Of a stretch of DNA of 64,000 nt, positions 35,420-43,783 are shown piece by piece. The stretch comes from Bradyrhizobium retamae. GTDB lineage: Bacteria > Pseudomonadota > Alphaproteobacteria > Rhizobiales > Xanthobacteraceae. The position numbers and the translations under genes were made by a program. A model generated the notes under the pieces. The model was not told where the DNA came from. It worked only from the letters and a program-made list of their open reading frames with translations, and did no database searches. The stretch is from contig NZ_LLYA01000159.1 of NCBI RefSeq assembly GCF_001440415.1, positions 62,001-126,000 on the forward strand, read 5' to 3'. The first letter of the stretch is position 1, and every line of letters begins with the position of its first letter.

Positions 35420-35517
35420 TGTGCAATCCCAAGCCGGCTACCGTAAATTTCGATCGTATCACAGTCGAGGATGGCAGTTGGATCGATCGAGTTACCCATG
35501 TGGGGCGGCTGAAGTAA
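35419..35517 (+). CDS. Possible 32-residue peptide coupled to the fabA homologue
   Basis: An ATG overlaps the fabA-homologue stop by one base (TGATG) and opens a 32-codon frame rich in polar residues, containing NFDRITVEDG and IDRVTHVGRLK. The overlap is typical of translational coupling, but the peptide resembles nothing I recognise and may be chance or the remnant of a lost downstream gene. It is not the N-terminus of FabB. Confidence 0.25.
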   Translation: MCNPKPATVNFDRITVEDGSWIDRVTHVGRLK

Positions 35518-35566
35518 ATGGATCTTACCCACGCCGTCTGAATTCGTTAACTCCGGAGCCCCGCCG

Positions 35567-35791
35567 TCAGTTCACCGCGCAGCTTGCGGAGTGGGTGGGC
35601 GTGTTGCCGGAAGCCGCCTGACAGAAAGCCTCAAAATAAGCTTCCAGCTCCGCTACGGCGCGATGCTCCCATTCCCTGGCTTGCGCCAGCAGGGAACCGC
35701 TATGAAGCGGCCGGAAGGCCGCGGTCTGGCGGTACAACGATGCGATTGTGCGGTAGCGGCGAACGTTTTCCATTATGGCCAGCCCGTTCAT
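35567..35791 (-). CDS. Small hypothetical protein
   Basis: This 74-residue cytoplasmic peptide is predicted to be mostly helical. The core is MENVRRYRTIASLYRQTAAF, then HSGSLLAQAREWEHRAVAELEAYFEAF. Small proteins of this pattern are frequent in bradyrhizobia and have no known function. The ATG at 35791 is preferred because GGGGAG lies ten bases upstream; the frame continues open to 35932 without support. Two cysteines occur in the last 20 residues. Confidence 0.6.
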   Translation of the reverse strand: MNGLAIMENVRRYRTIASLYRQTAAFRPLHSGSLLAQAREWEHRAVAELEAYFEAFCQAASGNTPTHSASCAVN

Positions 35792-36036
35792 TGTTTGGAT
35801 CTCCCCATTCCCTTTCCCGGACACGAATTTGCGGCAGAACGATTTTCGATTAGTTAGCGGGACTGGAAGAGAGCGCGTGTGGTTTCTGAACTGTTGACGG
35901 CGGATGCGCAGGGGATGGACGCGGCTTGCCACGGCAATGCCGCCAGCACCGGCGCCCTGAGGACATGCGCACGGCCGCGCGCGATAACGCGCAAACTATT
36001 TCGATGCCCAGACAAGTTGGGCCATGCTCGACCGAT

Positions 36037-36300
36037 TCACTCATTGGTGCGAGTTCTCTGCAGCGAATTGCCGCTTGAGCAGATCACACCTTGCGAACGA
36101 TCGTCGGCCGAAGAAAAGGACGCGCTGCTCCCATGCCCTGCCGCTGGCATCAGCAATATGCAGGCACAGTAGGCCAGTCCGATACCGAGAAGCGATGCCG
36201 ACAAGACCGCGGCGGCGGACCGCCAGGCAGCCTGCGTTCTCTGCGGTGACGGCGGTGGCCTACCGATGGTGACGAGCGACACTTGGCTCGAGCCGGACAC
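36037..36300 (-). CDS. Possible small membrane protein downstream of the copper chaperone
   Basis: An 87-codon frame starts at GTG 36300 with AGGATCC about nine bases upstream and begins 31 bases after the stop of the PCuAC gene in the same direction. It holds one hydrophobic segment (AAAVLSASLLGIGLAYCACILLM) and otherwise polar, low-complexity sequence. No family is recognised. It may be a real co-transcribed small protein or a chance frame. Nothing else is seen between 35792 and 36330. Confidence 0.3.
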   Translation of the reverse strand: MSGSSQVSLVTIGRPPPSPQRTQAAWRSAAAVLSASLLGIGLAYCACILLMPAAGHGSSASFSSADDRSQGVICSSGNSLQRTRTNE

Positions 36301-36330
36301 GGCTCAGGATCCTGGCACTGCGCGACTGCG

Positions 36331-36849
36331 CTAATGGTGCTTGTGCGCGACACTATTGACACCACTGACGGCGGCCCCGACGTTCTCCTCGACGTTGTAG
36401 ATGATATTGACAGGCCCGGCCTTCTCGAACACCAGCGTGCCCTTCACCTTCTGGCCGATCACGAACGGCTCCTTGAGGCCCATCAGCAGGATGCGATAGG
36501 CGCCGGGCTTGAGCTCCACGGTCTTGCCGGGCTTGATCTCGAGACCGTTCGCGAGCGGACGCGTCTTCGCCATGCCGTCCACATCGACCACCTCGTGCAC
36601 CTCGATCTGGCTTGCTGCGGGCGACGTGCCGCCGATCAGACGATCCGCCGTCTTTCCCTTGTTGGTGATGGTGAGATAGCCGCCCGCGATGTTGGCGTCC
36701 TTCGGGGTCGGACGCGACCAGGGATGGCCAATGTCAAGCGCCCCGGCCTTGTACTCGTGCGCGCCGGCGCTGGCCGCAATGAGCAAACTCGCTGCGACAA
36801 AAATAGCCGCGGTGACAAACACAAAGATATCTCTGACGATACTTGTCAT
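36331..36849 (-). CDS. PCuAC-family periplasmic copper chaperone, variant metal site
   Basis: This 172-residue cupredoxin-like protein of the PCuAC (DUF461) family normally delivers Cu(I) to the Cu-A or Cu-B site of cytochrome oxidase. A signal peptide or anchor covers about 7-30, ending SAGAHEYKAG. The canonical ligands are H-x-M, M, then H-x-M. Here the first is His85-Glu-Val87, Met93 is kept, and the second H-x-M is Arg119-Ile-Leu121, although Met123 follows in LLMGLK. A C-terminal His-Lys-His-His could supply extra ligands. The gene is divergent from a Met/His-rich beta-barrel protein across a 340-base region containing a 22-base tandem repeat. Confidence 0.88.
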   Translation of the reverse strand: MTSIVRDIFVFVTAAIFVAASLLIAASAGAHEYKAGALDIGHPWSRPTPKDANIAGGYLTITNKGKTADRLIGGTSPAASQIEVHEVVDVDGMAKTRPLANGLEIKPGKTVELKPGAYRILLMGLKEPFVIGQKVKGTLVFEKAGPVNIIYNVEENVGAAVSGVNSVAHKHH

Positions 36850-36907
36850 AACTGTCCTACTCCGATACGCGCGCTGGACCGTGAAGCGTGTAGAGAATCA
36901 ATCAGAC

Positions 36908-36973
36908 GCGATTACGGCTGGCGCTCGCCGTGATTACGGCCGCTGCCAGACGTGATTGCGGCCACTGCGTTGC
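36908..36973. repeat. Three imperfect 22-base tandem repeats in the divergent copper-gene promoter region
   Basis: Units are 36908-36929, 36930-36951 and 36952-36973, each beginning G(C/T)GATT(A/G)CGGC(C/T). A 22-base period is about two helical turns, so equivalent bases face the same side of the DNA, as in arrays of regulator sites. The rest of 36850-37190 shows no gene. Confidence 0.55.
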
Positions 36974-37190
36974 GACGCGAGCGACCTCGGACATACAACC
37001 AAGCAACTGATTGCACCTCTTTAGCCATTCGCCCAACACGCGACAGCCACACTGACGCCGCGCGCGCGATGGCGCGTTCGCTTTTCCGCTTCGCTTCGGT
37101 CGCTAGCCAGCCGCGCTTCTCGCAAGATCCAGTCAATCTCGCGCCAGATTGCGATGGCTAATCGCCGGACAGTGAGTACAGGGGGCGTAT

Positions 37191-38339
37191 GTGTGTGCGT
37201 ATCTTAGACGGCCTGCGGCCGGCATCTTTTCATCCATGATACTTTTACTCGCTGCTCCCGCCGAGGCGCATCACCCTGGCGGCGGCGGCAACACAGGTAG
37301 CGGCGGGCCCATCAACACCATCTCGGCCGACACGCTTTCCGAAGGACTGATCGCCGCATCGATCCGCTACGAGTTCATCCGACTGGGCCAGCTCAGCGAT
37401 GCCGATCTGCTAGCCGCGGCGAGCCGGGGTACGCACGCGCATTCGATCCGCTCGATCGACAGCGTCTCGCTTTCGGTCGCCTACGGCATCACCAACGACC
37501 TGACAGTTGCCGTTCGCGCGGCCGGCGTGCGGCGCTCGGATATCCGTGAGCCCGGGCACGACATGCTGAGCGGCGGCCATATGGGCATGATGGATGCGAG
37601 CGACATGGGCAGCCTCATGAGCCCCGATGGCATCAACCGGCGCGGCAACTCCGCAGGCTTCGGCGACGTCACCATGCTCGGGCAATATCGTTTCCACAGC
37701 AACGCGCAGAGCGGGACGTCGGCCGCCGTGCTGTTCGGGTTCAAGGCGCCGACCGGCAGCACCGACCAGCGTGACGCCGCCGGCCAACTCTTCCAAGCCC
37801 AATTTCAGCCGGGCTCCGGCTCGTGGGATGGCCTGTTCGGCGCCGCCGTCACCAAGCGCGCCGGCCGCTGGTCGTTCGACGTGAGCGGCCTCTATTACCT
37901 GATCAGCACGGGCACACAGGACACCAATCTCGGCGACCGCTTCCTGTTCGGGACCGCCGTGTCGTATCGCCTGGTCGGGCCGACCGGCTCGGCGAAAGAG
38001 GTGGAGCTGCACGAATACTGCATGCAGCCGCGCAACCAGCTACAAGAGCATTGTCTCTATCATGCCAATCACGACCACAGCGACATGAAGAAGACGCCCT
38101 ACACGCTGGACCTCGTCCTCGAACTCAATGGTGAGTGGCATGACAAGCAGCGCATCGCCGGCATTCCGGATCCCAATTCGGGCGGCACCACGGTCTACCT
38201 CACGCCGGGCGTGCGGGTGGGCTTCGATCGCTTCTCCGGCTTCGTCTCCGTCGGCGTGCCGGTCATCAACCAGCACAACGGCATTCAGTCCAAGCCGGAC
38301 TATCGCGTGCTCACGGGGATCGGCGCGCGGCTGAACTGA
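37191..38339 (+). CDS. Outer-membrane beta-barrel transporter (MetA-pathway phenol degradation family), Met/His-rich
   Basis: This 382-residue secreted protein has a signal peptide ending near residue 26 (LLAAPAEA). The rest has alternating amphipathic strands (SVSLSVAYGITNDLTVAVRA, WSFDVSGLYYLIS, YLTPGVRVGFDRFSGFVSVGVPV), as in the Phenol_MetA_deg/transporter barrel family. Two loops are rich in metal ligands. Residues 123-143 contain His123, Met125, His130, Met131, Met133, Met134, Met139 and Met143. Residues 274-299 contain His274, Cys277, Met278, His287, Cys288, His291, His294, His296 and Met299. AGGGGGCG precedes the GTG start. With PCuAC divergent from it, a role in copper passage or sensing at the outer membrane is a reasonable inference. 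Confidence 0.78.
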   Translation: MCAYLRRPAAGIFSSMILLLAAPAEAHHPGGGGNTGSGGPINTISADTLSEGLIAASIRYEFIRLGQLSDADLLAAASRGTHAHSIRSIDSVSLSVAYGITNDLTVAVRAAGVRRSDIREPGHDMLSGGHMGMMDASDMGSLMSPDGINRRGNSAGFGDVTMLGQYRFHSNAQSGTSAAVLFGFKAPTGSTDQRDAAGQLFQAQFQPGSGSWDGLFGAAVTKRAGRWSFDVSGLYYLISTGTQDTNLGDRFLFGTAVSYRLVGPTGSAKEVELHEYCMQPRNQLQEHCLYHANHDHSDMKKTPYTLDLVLELNGEWHDKQRIAGIPDPNSGGTTVYLTPGVRVGFDRFSGFVSVGVPVINQHNGIQSKPDYRVLTGIGARLN

Positions 38340-38450
38340 AGCTGACGCCGCTGGTCGATTGAGGCGAGTGGCTCGGGCGCGAGCTCAATTTGCGGCTCGG
38401 CGACTGATTATCGCAAGTCCCTTCCAACGCGGAAGGGCTGGCGCGAGATG

Positions 38451-40148
38451 TCACGCCGCCCGGATGTTGCCGAGGAATTTGCCGGTTTCAGTTTTGAGCT
38501 GCTCGGATTGCGACGTCAGTTGACCGGCGGCATTGAGCACGAGGTTCGCGGCAGCATCGACTTTGCTCGAAGCTTCGCGCACGCCCGTGATGTTTTGCAT
38601 CACCTCTTCGGCGCCTTGCGCCGCCTGCTGCACGCTGCGGGCGATCTCGTTGGTCGCAGCGCCCTGCTCTTCGACCGCGGCCGCAATGGAGCCTGCGATC
38701 TCGTTCATCTGCCCGATCGTGGTGCCGATCTCACGGATTGCGTTGACCGTCGAACCGGTCGCATCGCGAATTTCCTGGATCTGGCTGGTGATTTCGTCGG
38801 TAGCTTTGGCGGTCTGCGACGACAGCGCCTTCACCTCGTTGGCGACGACGGCGAAGCCTCTGCCGGCCTCTCCGGCCCGCGCAGCTTCGATGGTGGCGTT
38901 CAACGCCAGCAAATTCGTCTGTCCTGCGATGGTCTGGATCAGCGCCATGACCTCGCCGATCTTTTGCGAGGCCTCGACCAGGCGGCCGACCATGGCCTCC
39001 GTTCGGTTGGCCTGCCCAACCGCATTCTGGGCAATTGAGGAAGATTGGGTGACCTGCCGCGCGATCTCCTGGATCGAGGACGACAACTCCTCCGCCGACG
39101 CCGCAACGGTCTGCACGTTCGACGCCGTCTGCTCGGCGGCAGCCGCGACCTTCGCGCTCTGATCTGTCGTTCCCACCGCAATCGTGGACATCGACGAAGC
39201 GGAATTCTGCAATTCGTCGGCGGCCGTTGCGGTGCCGCGGATCACCCCGCCGATGCTGCGCTCGAATTCGTCGGCGATGCGGGACAAAACCGCTTGCCGC
39301 TCCTCGGCGGAACGCGTCTTCATCGCTTCCTGTTCGGTGCGCAGCCGCGTGGTTTCCACCAGATGATCCTTGAAGACCTGGAGGCTTCGCGCAATCCGGC
39401 CGATCTCGTTGGTCCGGTCGACGAACGGAATCTCGGCAGCAAGGTTGCCCTTGACCAGTTCGTCCATCGCCGAGCAGGTTCTATTGAGCGGAACGACCAT
39501 GCCGCGGCCGAGCCAAAATGCAGAGAAAGCCGCTATTGCCAGTCCGGCCAACCCGGCGATCCCGGCCCAGATCATCCGACTGAAGACCACCGCGTCGATG
39601 TCGTCGACATAAACGCCGGCCTGGATGGCGAGAAGCTTGTCGCCTGCGCCAAACGCCCCGACATAGGCGAGCTTACGAAGTTCGGCTCCGCCGGCCGAGC
39701 GGGGCGCCAGATACTCGACAAAGCCGCCGCCGGCGCGCGCGGCCCGCACGATATCCTGGATCAACAGCTTGCCGCTCTTGTCCTTGAACTCCCAGCGGTT
39801 GACGTTGATGTATTTCGGATTGACGTGCACATAGGTGACGCCGGCGTCGGCGCTTCCCGTGCCGTACACGCCGATGTAGTCGGCGTGTTCACCCCAGCGC
39901 ATGGCGCCGATCGAAGCAAAGGCCATCTGGCGCGCCCGGTCAGGCTCGATCTTGCCGGCCTTGGCCTCAGCCTCGTACTGGGCGAGGATCTTCGTCGCGG
40001 CCTCGACAAGATTGCGGACCGTGGTGCGGCGCTCGGCCAGGACCGCATCGCGCAGCACCAGGATCTGCAAGGCGGAGACGGCCAGCAGCACGATCGTCAG
40101 CGCCGCAATGACCATCGCAAAGCGCTGATAGACGGTGAGGTTACGCAT
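38451..40148 (-). CDS. Methyl-accepting chemotaxis protein with single Cache domain
   Basis: This chemoreceptor has 565 residues from the ATG at 40148. Membrane helices at about 10-30 and 190-212 flank a periplasmic sCache_2-type sensor (MRWGEHADYIGVYG, VHVNPKYINVNRWEFKDKSGK). A HAMP domain follows at about 213-265, then the signalling domain with the hairpin tip IAGQTNLLALNATIEAARAGEAGRGFAVVANEVKALS. The Cache type commonly binds small carboxylates, an expectation from the family only. A frame extending 26 codons further upstream lacks support; AGGAAGGG precedes the chosen ATG. No che genes are nearby. Confidence 0.93.
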   Translation of the reverse strand: MRNLTVYQRFAMVIAALTIVLLAVSALQILVLRDAVLAERRTTVRNLVEAATKILAQYEAEAKAGKIEPDRARQMAFASIGAMRWGEHADYIGVYGTGSADAGVTYVHVNPKYINVNRWEFKDKSGKLLIQDIVRAARAGGGFVEYLAPRSAGGAELRKLAYVGAFGAGDKLLAIQAGVYVDDIDAVVFSRMIWAGIAGLAGLAIAAFSAFWLGRGMVVPLNRTCSAMDELVKGNLAAEIPFVDRTNEIGRIARSLQVFKDHLVETTRLRTEQEAMKTRSAEERQAVLSRIADEFERSIGGVIRGTATAADELQNSASSMSTIAVGTTDQSAKVAAAAEQTASNVQTVAASAEELSSSIQEIARQVTQSSSIAQNAVGQANRTEAMVGRLVEASQKIGEVMALIQTIAGQTNLLALNATIEAARAGEAGRGFAVVANEVKALSSQTAKATDEITSQIQEIRDATGSTVNAIREIGTTIGQMNEIAGSIAAAVEEQGAATNEIARSVQQAAQGAEEVMQNITGVREASSKVDAAANLVLNAAGQLTSQSEQLKTETGKFLGNIRAA

Positions 40149-40407
40149 CCGCTTGCCCTTCCTGTTGGTTGCGAATGCGTAGCAACACAACGTTAACCGA
40201 CGGTTATCGGCGGATCCTTTCGACATGACGCCCGGCTTGGTGCGTCAGCTTCAAGGTTGAGCAAGCCGTCACGCCGCACCGCTGCCAAATCCCGCTTGAA
40301 ATCATCACGCCAGGGCGACACAATGCTGCCTGTTCCTTCATTAACCGTAATGCGCCAGTGTATCAGCGCACCCTGACCGGGGCATGGTGCGGCAAGAGTG
40401 ACTCATA

Positions 40408-40728
40408 ATGGTTGAAGCCGATCTCGACGTCGTCATCCGGCAAATCGCAAAAGCGCAGAACAAGAGCCTGATGGCAGCCGTGAAGAAACGGCGCGACCAG
40501 ATCATGGCCCGCGCGGCCAAGGCAAAGGACAAGGAGACGCGGAACCAATTCCGGCTGATTGCCAAGAGCACGATGGAGCTCGGTACGGCCGCAGCCAAGC
40601 GGCTGCAAAACTCTGCGCAAAATACCGCCGATAGTTACGCGCGGGCGATCAGGAACGCGGCCGAGGAAGCGGCGGCGGCGAAGGCGGCGAAAAAGCCTTC
40701 GAAAAAGGCTTCGAAGAAAGACTCCTAG
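40408..40728 (+). CDS. Small lysine/alanine-rich basic protein
   Basis: This 106-residue cytoplasmic protein is predicted to be almost wholly helical. The first 85 residues are charged (VIRQIAKAQNKSLMAAVKKRRDQ, QFRLIAKSTMELGTAAAKRLQ). The last 20 form a histone H1-like tail of AKKPSKKASKKDS type. No catalytic motif is present. The composition suggests nucleic-acid or polyanion binding, perhaps PHB-granule or nucleoid association, but this is inference. It stands alone and divergent from the chemoreceptor. Confidence 0.6.
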   Translation: MVEADLDVVIRQIAKAQNKSLMAAVKKRRDQIMARAAKAKDKETRNQFRLIAKSTMELGTAAAKRLQNSAQNTADSYARAIRNAAEEAAAAKAAKKPSKKASKKDS

Positions 40729-40848
40729 GTGCGATCAGCGGCCAGCATCGCCTTCCGATGCGCCTCGTCGCACCAGCCACAATAGCAACCGTGTCAGCAA
40801 AGACGCTCACGGATCTGCTTGCTGTTCGAGCTGCCCACCGGGAAATAT

Positions 40849-41667
40849 CTAACCGATCGCGCGGTAGGTACTCGGCGTTGTGCCGATCAATCGGCGAAAT
40901 CGCCGGTTAAAGGTGGCGAGATCGTCGAAACCAGCCTTGAAAGCGATCCTGGAAATCGGATCCGAGCTCTCGCGGAGCCGCCTCGCAGCACGGTGGAGCC
41001 GCATATGCAGAACGTACTGATGCGGCGTCATTCCGGTGACTTGCCGGAACGTGCGCAGAAAATGATAGGGGCTCATTGCAGCGTCGCGGGCAAGCGCGTT
41101 GAGCCGTACCCCTCCATCTGGTTGTGCATCGATACGGCGGACGACCCGGGTGATCCGCCGCTGGTCATGCGCGCTTGGAGACCGGATGGTTGCGACTTCG
41201 TCGGCCGTCATCATCAGAACGGCGCCGGCAAGCCGGGTGGCGATTTCCTCGAGAGCTGCTCCGTCGCGCTGGTCGCGAGCGACTTCAGCATCGGCTAGTA
41301 GACCAATGAGCTCGTTTGTCGGAGGCAAGGCGGCATGGACGAATGCAGTCCTGCGTGCGCCGGGCACGCCTGCGGCAATGCTCTCGAAGAATGCCGGTGC
41401 GAAATGAAACGCGAGACACCGGTCGCCCTGCGCATGCTCATGTCCGCACTCGAAGTAACTGCCGGCGTTGCCGAGCAGAAGCGATCCTGGCACGAGCGTC
41501 GCGGCTCCAACCTGCGTCCGGTACTGAAAGCTTCCCTGCGCCACTGGCGAGATTGCCGTTTCGGCATGCTGCTCGACGAAAGAATGGTCGTGCGGCCCGT
41601 AGTCGCAGAGCACGTCACGCACGCTCCAACCCGGGCCGGACGCCAATACCTCAATCTTGAGTGCCAT
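40849..41667 (-). CDS. AraC family transcriptional regulator
   Basis: This 272-residue regulator has an N-terminal cupin-like ligand domain (about 1-140; VRDVLCDYGPHDHSFVEQHAETAISPVAQGSFQYR). A C-terminal AraC double helix-turn-helix covers about 170-272 (RLNALARDAAMSPYHFLRTFRQVTGMTPHQYVLHMRLHRAARRL, then FDDLATFNRRFRRLIGTTPSTYR). It is divergent from a DUF1579-like protein gene and an MFS gene, which are its likely targets. The 280-base space between them must hold the operators; no clear site is visible. Confidence 0.9.
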   Translation of the reverse strand: MALKIEVLASGPGWSVRDVLCDYGPHDHSFVEQHAETAISPVAQGSFQYRTQVGAATLVPGSLLLGNAGSYFECGHEHAQGDRCLAFHFAPAFFESIAAGVPGARRTAFVHAALPPTNELIGLLADAEVARDQRDGAALEEIATRLAGAVLMMTADEVATIRSPSAHDQRRITRVVRRIDAQPDGGVRLNALARDAAMSPYHFLRTFRQVTGMTPHQYVLHMRLHRAARRLRESSDPISRIAFKAGFDDLATFNRRFRRLIGTTPSTYRAIG

Positions 41668-41946
41668 AACGCCAGAACGAACAATTCGGTCTCAGGTTCT
41701 CCAACAGAGCGGGCAACGGGCTGTTCCGGCCAGCCAGATCGGATTTAGCAATTTTTCCCAAGCGAAAACCGGCGCCGCGCCACATCTTCGGGGGCGATCC
41801 GGATCCCGCCCCAGGCATGCACTTTAGTTTCGCGGCACCGGATCGCGACAGTGAGCAAGTTCCATGCGGCGACCTTTGTGCTTGATCCCGACGGATTATC
41901 GGATCGAGGCCCACTGCGAAGCCGATCGTTAGAGTCAGAGGAGCCT

Positions 41947-42519
41947 ATGATGACATCTGCGCATACCACAAATGCTCAAGCGCCAAGCTCGCTTACCACG
42001 TCATTTCCTCGCGTGCTTCACGCCGATGGCCCGGATCCAGAGCGCAAGGCCAAGCTGGAACTGTATTCGTGGCTCGTCGGTCAGTGGGAGATAGACGTCA
42101 CCACAATCCTCGAGGACGGGTCCACCCACGCCGGTCGCGGCGAGATTCACGCCGGCTGGATACTGCACGGCCGCGCCATACAAGACGTTTGGATGATCCC
42201 GCGCCTCAACCAACGGCGCCCGGGTATTGAACAGCTCCCCGGGGCAGGAAATTGGTACGGAACGACGCTGCGCATCTACGATCCGAATCTCGATGCTTGG
42301 CGCATTCTATGGAATGACCCTGCGACCGATTTTTTCACGCAACAGACCGGCCGCGCACGGGGACGAGATATCGTGCAGGAAGGACCGGATCCAGGAGGCG
42401 GTTCGATGCGCTGGACTTTTGCCGAAATTGAACCGGCGTCTTTTCATTGGACGGCAGAGCGGAGTTTGGACAACAAAAACTGGCGGAAGCAAGTCGATAT
42501 TCGTGCGCGCCGCATGTGA
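41947..42519 (+). CDS. DUF1579-like/lipocalin-type hypothetical protein
   Basis: This soluble protein has 190 residues from the ATG at 41947, which has AGAGGAG directly upstream; the frame is open further back to 41851 without a start signal. The pattern LYSWLVGQWEIDVTT, then GEIHAGWILHGRAIQDVWMIPR, YGTTLRIYDPNLDAWRILWNDP and FHWTAERSLDNKNWRKQVDIRARR resembles DUF1579 and other lipocalin-like beta-barrels described as sugar- or heme-binding relatives. Function is unknown. An MFS gene follows 66 bases later, and an AraC regulator lies divergent, so the three probably form one small regulon. Confidence 0.65.
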   Translation: MMTSAHTTNAQAPSSLTTSFPRVLHADGPDPERKAKLELYSWLVGQWEIDVTTILEDGSTHAGRGEIHAGWILHGRAIQDVWMIPRLNQRRPGIEQLPGAGNWYGTTLRIYDPNLDAWRILWNDPATDFFTQQTGRARGRDIVQEGPDPGGGSMRWTFAEIEPASFHWTAERSLDNKNWRKQVDIRARRM

Positions 42520-42585
42520 GCGGCTGCAGGCGTGTCCAGCGAGCAAATCATCAGCCGACCGCATCCGAAGCTTACATGAGGTCGT

Positions 42586-43755
42586 GTGCGCAGAACCCAA
42601 TCCACGGCAGCTCTTGCATTCGGCTACTTCGTTGTGGGGGTCGGCGCTTTCGCGGTGACTGGTCTGCTCAACGAGATCGCGCAGGAGCTTGGGACGTCAG
42701 TCGCAGGCGCGGGACAGTTGATGTCCGCCTATTCGCTTTCGCTCGCGGTCGGGGCGCCGCTGCTTGTGTCTCTCACGAGGCGATTTGGACGGCGAGACTT
42801 GATTGCGGCGGGACTTGTCCTGTTTGGAGTCCTGCAGTTTGCCGCGGCGGTGGCGCCGACCTACAGCACGCTTGCGGCGGCGCGCATATTTGCAGGCCTC
42901 GCTGCCGCGATCGTCACTCCACACTCGATCGCTGCCGCCGGACTTGCAGCTCCGCCCGGACAGAGCGGCAGAGCCATCGCCACGATGTTTCTTGGGTTCA
43001 CGCTCTCGATCGTCATTGGGATACCTGCAGGAAACGCGCTCGGAGCGGTTCTTGGCTGGCGCGTAACACTCGGCCTTGTCGGCGCAATGTCGTTCGCAAG
43101 CGCGGTGTGGGTCGCGCTCACGGTTTCAGCCAGAATGCCGAATACGCCGGTAGACTGGAACGCATGGCGGCCTTTGGCAAGCAATGTAGTCATTCTATGG
43201 TTGTTGCTGACCACGGTTCTCCAGTGTGCAGGTCAATTTACACTCTATACCTACCTTGCTCCCGGCCTCAGGGACAGCCTGGGCATTGATGCGGGGGGAA
43301 TCGGCCTTCTGTTTGGCTGGTTCGGGGTAGCGGGGCTTGCTGGCAATTACTTCGCGAGCCGCGTGATTGATCGCATTGGCGCTGGACGTGTGGTTGGCGC
43401 TTGCCTTGTCCTCATGATTGCAGCATTTGCCATGTGGCCCATGGCATACGGCTCGCTGGTGACAACGATGCTGGCGATCGCGATCTGGGGGCTTGGCGGC
43501 TTCGCTATTCATCCGTCTCAGCAGGCACGGCTGGTGCTCCTGTCGCCGGAAATGGCTTCAGCCTCCGCAGCATTGAATCTGTCCGCCACGTATCTCGGGC
43601 AAATGTTCGGCAGCGCCTTCGGTGGCGGCCTGATCATTTGGTTCGGCCCGAATGCGCTCGCTTGGGGAGGAGCTGCTCTGCTTGTTGCTGCGGTTGGAGC
43701 AGCATTTGCCGCTGGCCTACGGCCCGCGGCTAGAGATAACGTTGAGCAAGCCTAG
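42586..43755 (+). CDS. MFS transporter (AraJ-like efflux carrier)
   Basis: This 389-residue carrier has about twelve membrane helices and no large loops. It starts at GTG 42586 with GAGG four to five bases upstream, then ALAFGYFVVGVGAFAVTGLLNEIAQELGTSVAGAGQLMSAYSL, the characteristic N-terminus of the arabinose-efflux (AraJ/YdhP) subgroup. The MFS motif LTRRFGRRDLIAAGLVLFG follows helix 2. It lies directly after the DUF1579-like gene. The export substrate is unknown. Codon use is somewhat less GC-biased than in flanking genes, in common with the preceding gene. Confidence 0.9.
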   Translation: MRRTQSTAALAFGYFVVGVGAFAVTGLLNEIAQELGTSVAGAGQLMSAYSLSLAVGAPLLVSLTRRFGRRDLIAAGLVLFGVLQFAAAVAPTYSTLAAARIFAGLAAAIVTPHSIAAAGLAAPPGQSGRAIATMFLGFTLSIVIGIPAGNALGAVLGWRVTLGLVGAMSFASAVWVALTVSARMPNTPVDWNAWRPLASNVVILWLLLTTVLQCAGQFTLYTYLAPGLRDSLGIDAGGIGLLFGWFGVAGLAGNYFASRVIDRIGAGRVVGACLVLMIAAFAMWPMAYGSLVTTMLAIAIWGLGGFAIHPSQQARLVLLSPEMASASAALNLSATYLGQMFGSAFGGGLIIWFGPNALAWGGAALLVAAVGAAFAAGLRPAARDNVEQA

Positions 43756-43783
43756 CCGAAAAGACGCCAACGAGGAAAGAAGC

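Noticed and set aside
32039..36300. tRNA-Arg as the attachment site of an integrated island
   Set aside because: I found no integrase gene and no second copy of the tRNA 3' end in the following 5 kb. The block looks accessory, but integration at this tRNA is not supported.
36908..36973. Short CRISPR-like array
   Set aside because: The three 22-base units are contiguous with no spacers, are imperfect and have no cas genes nearby.
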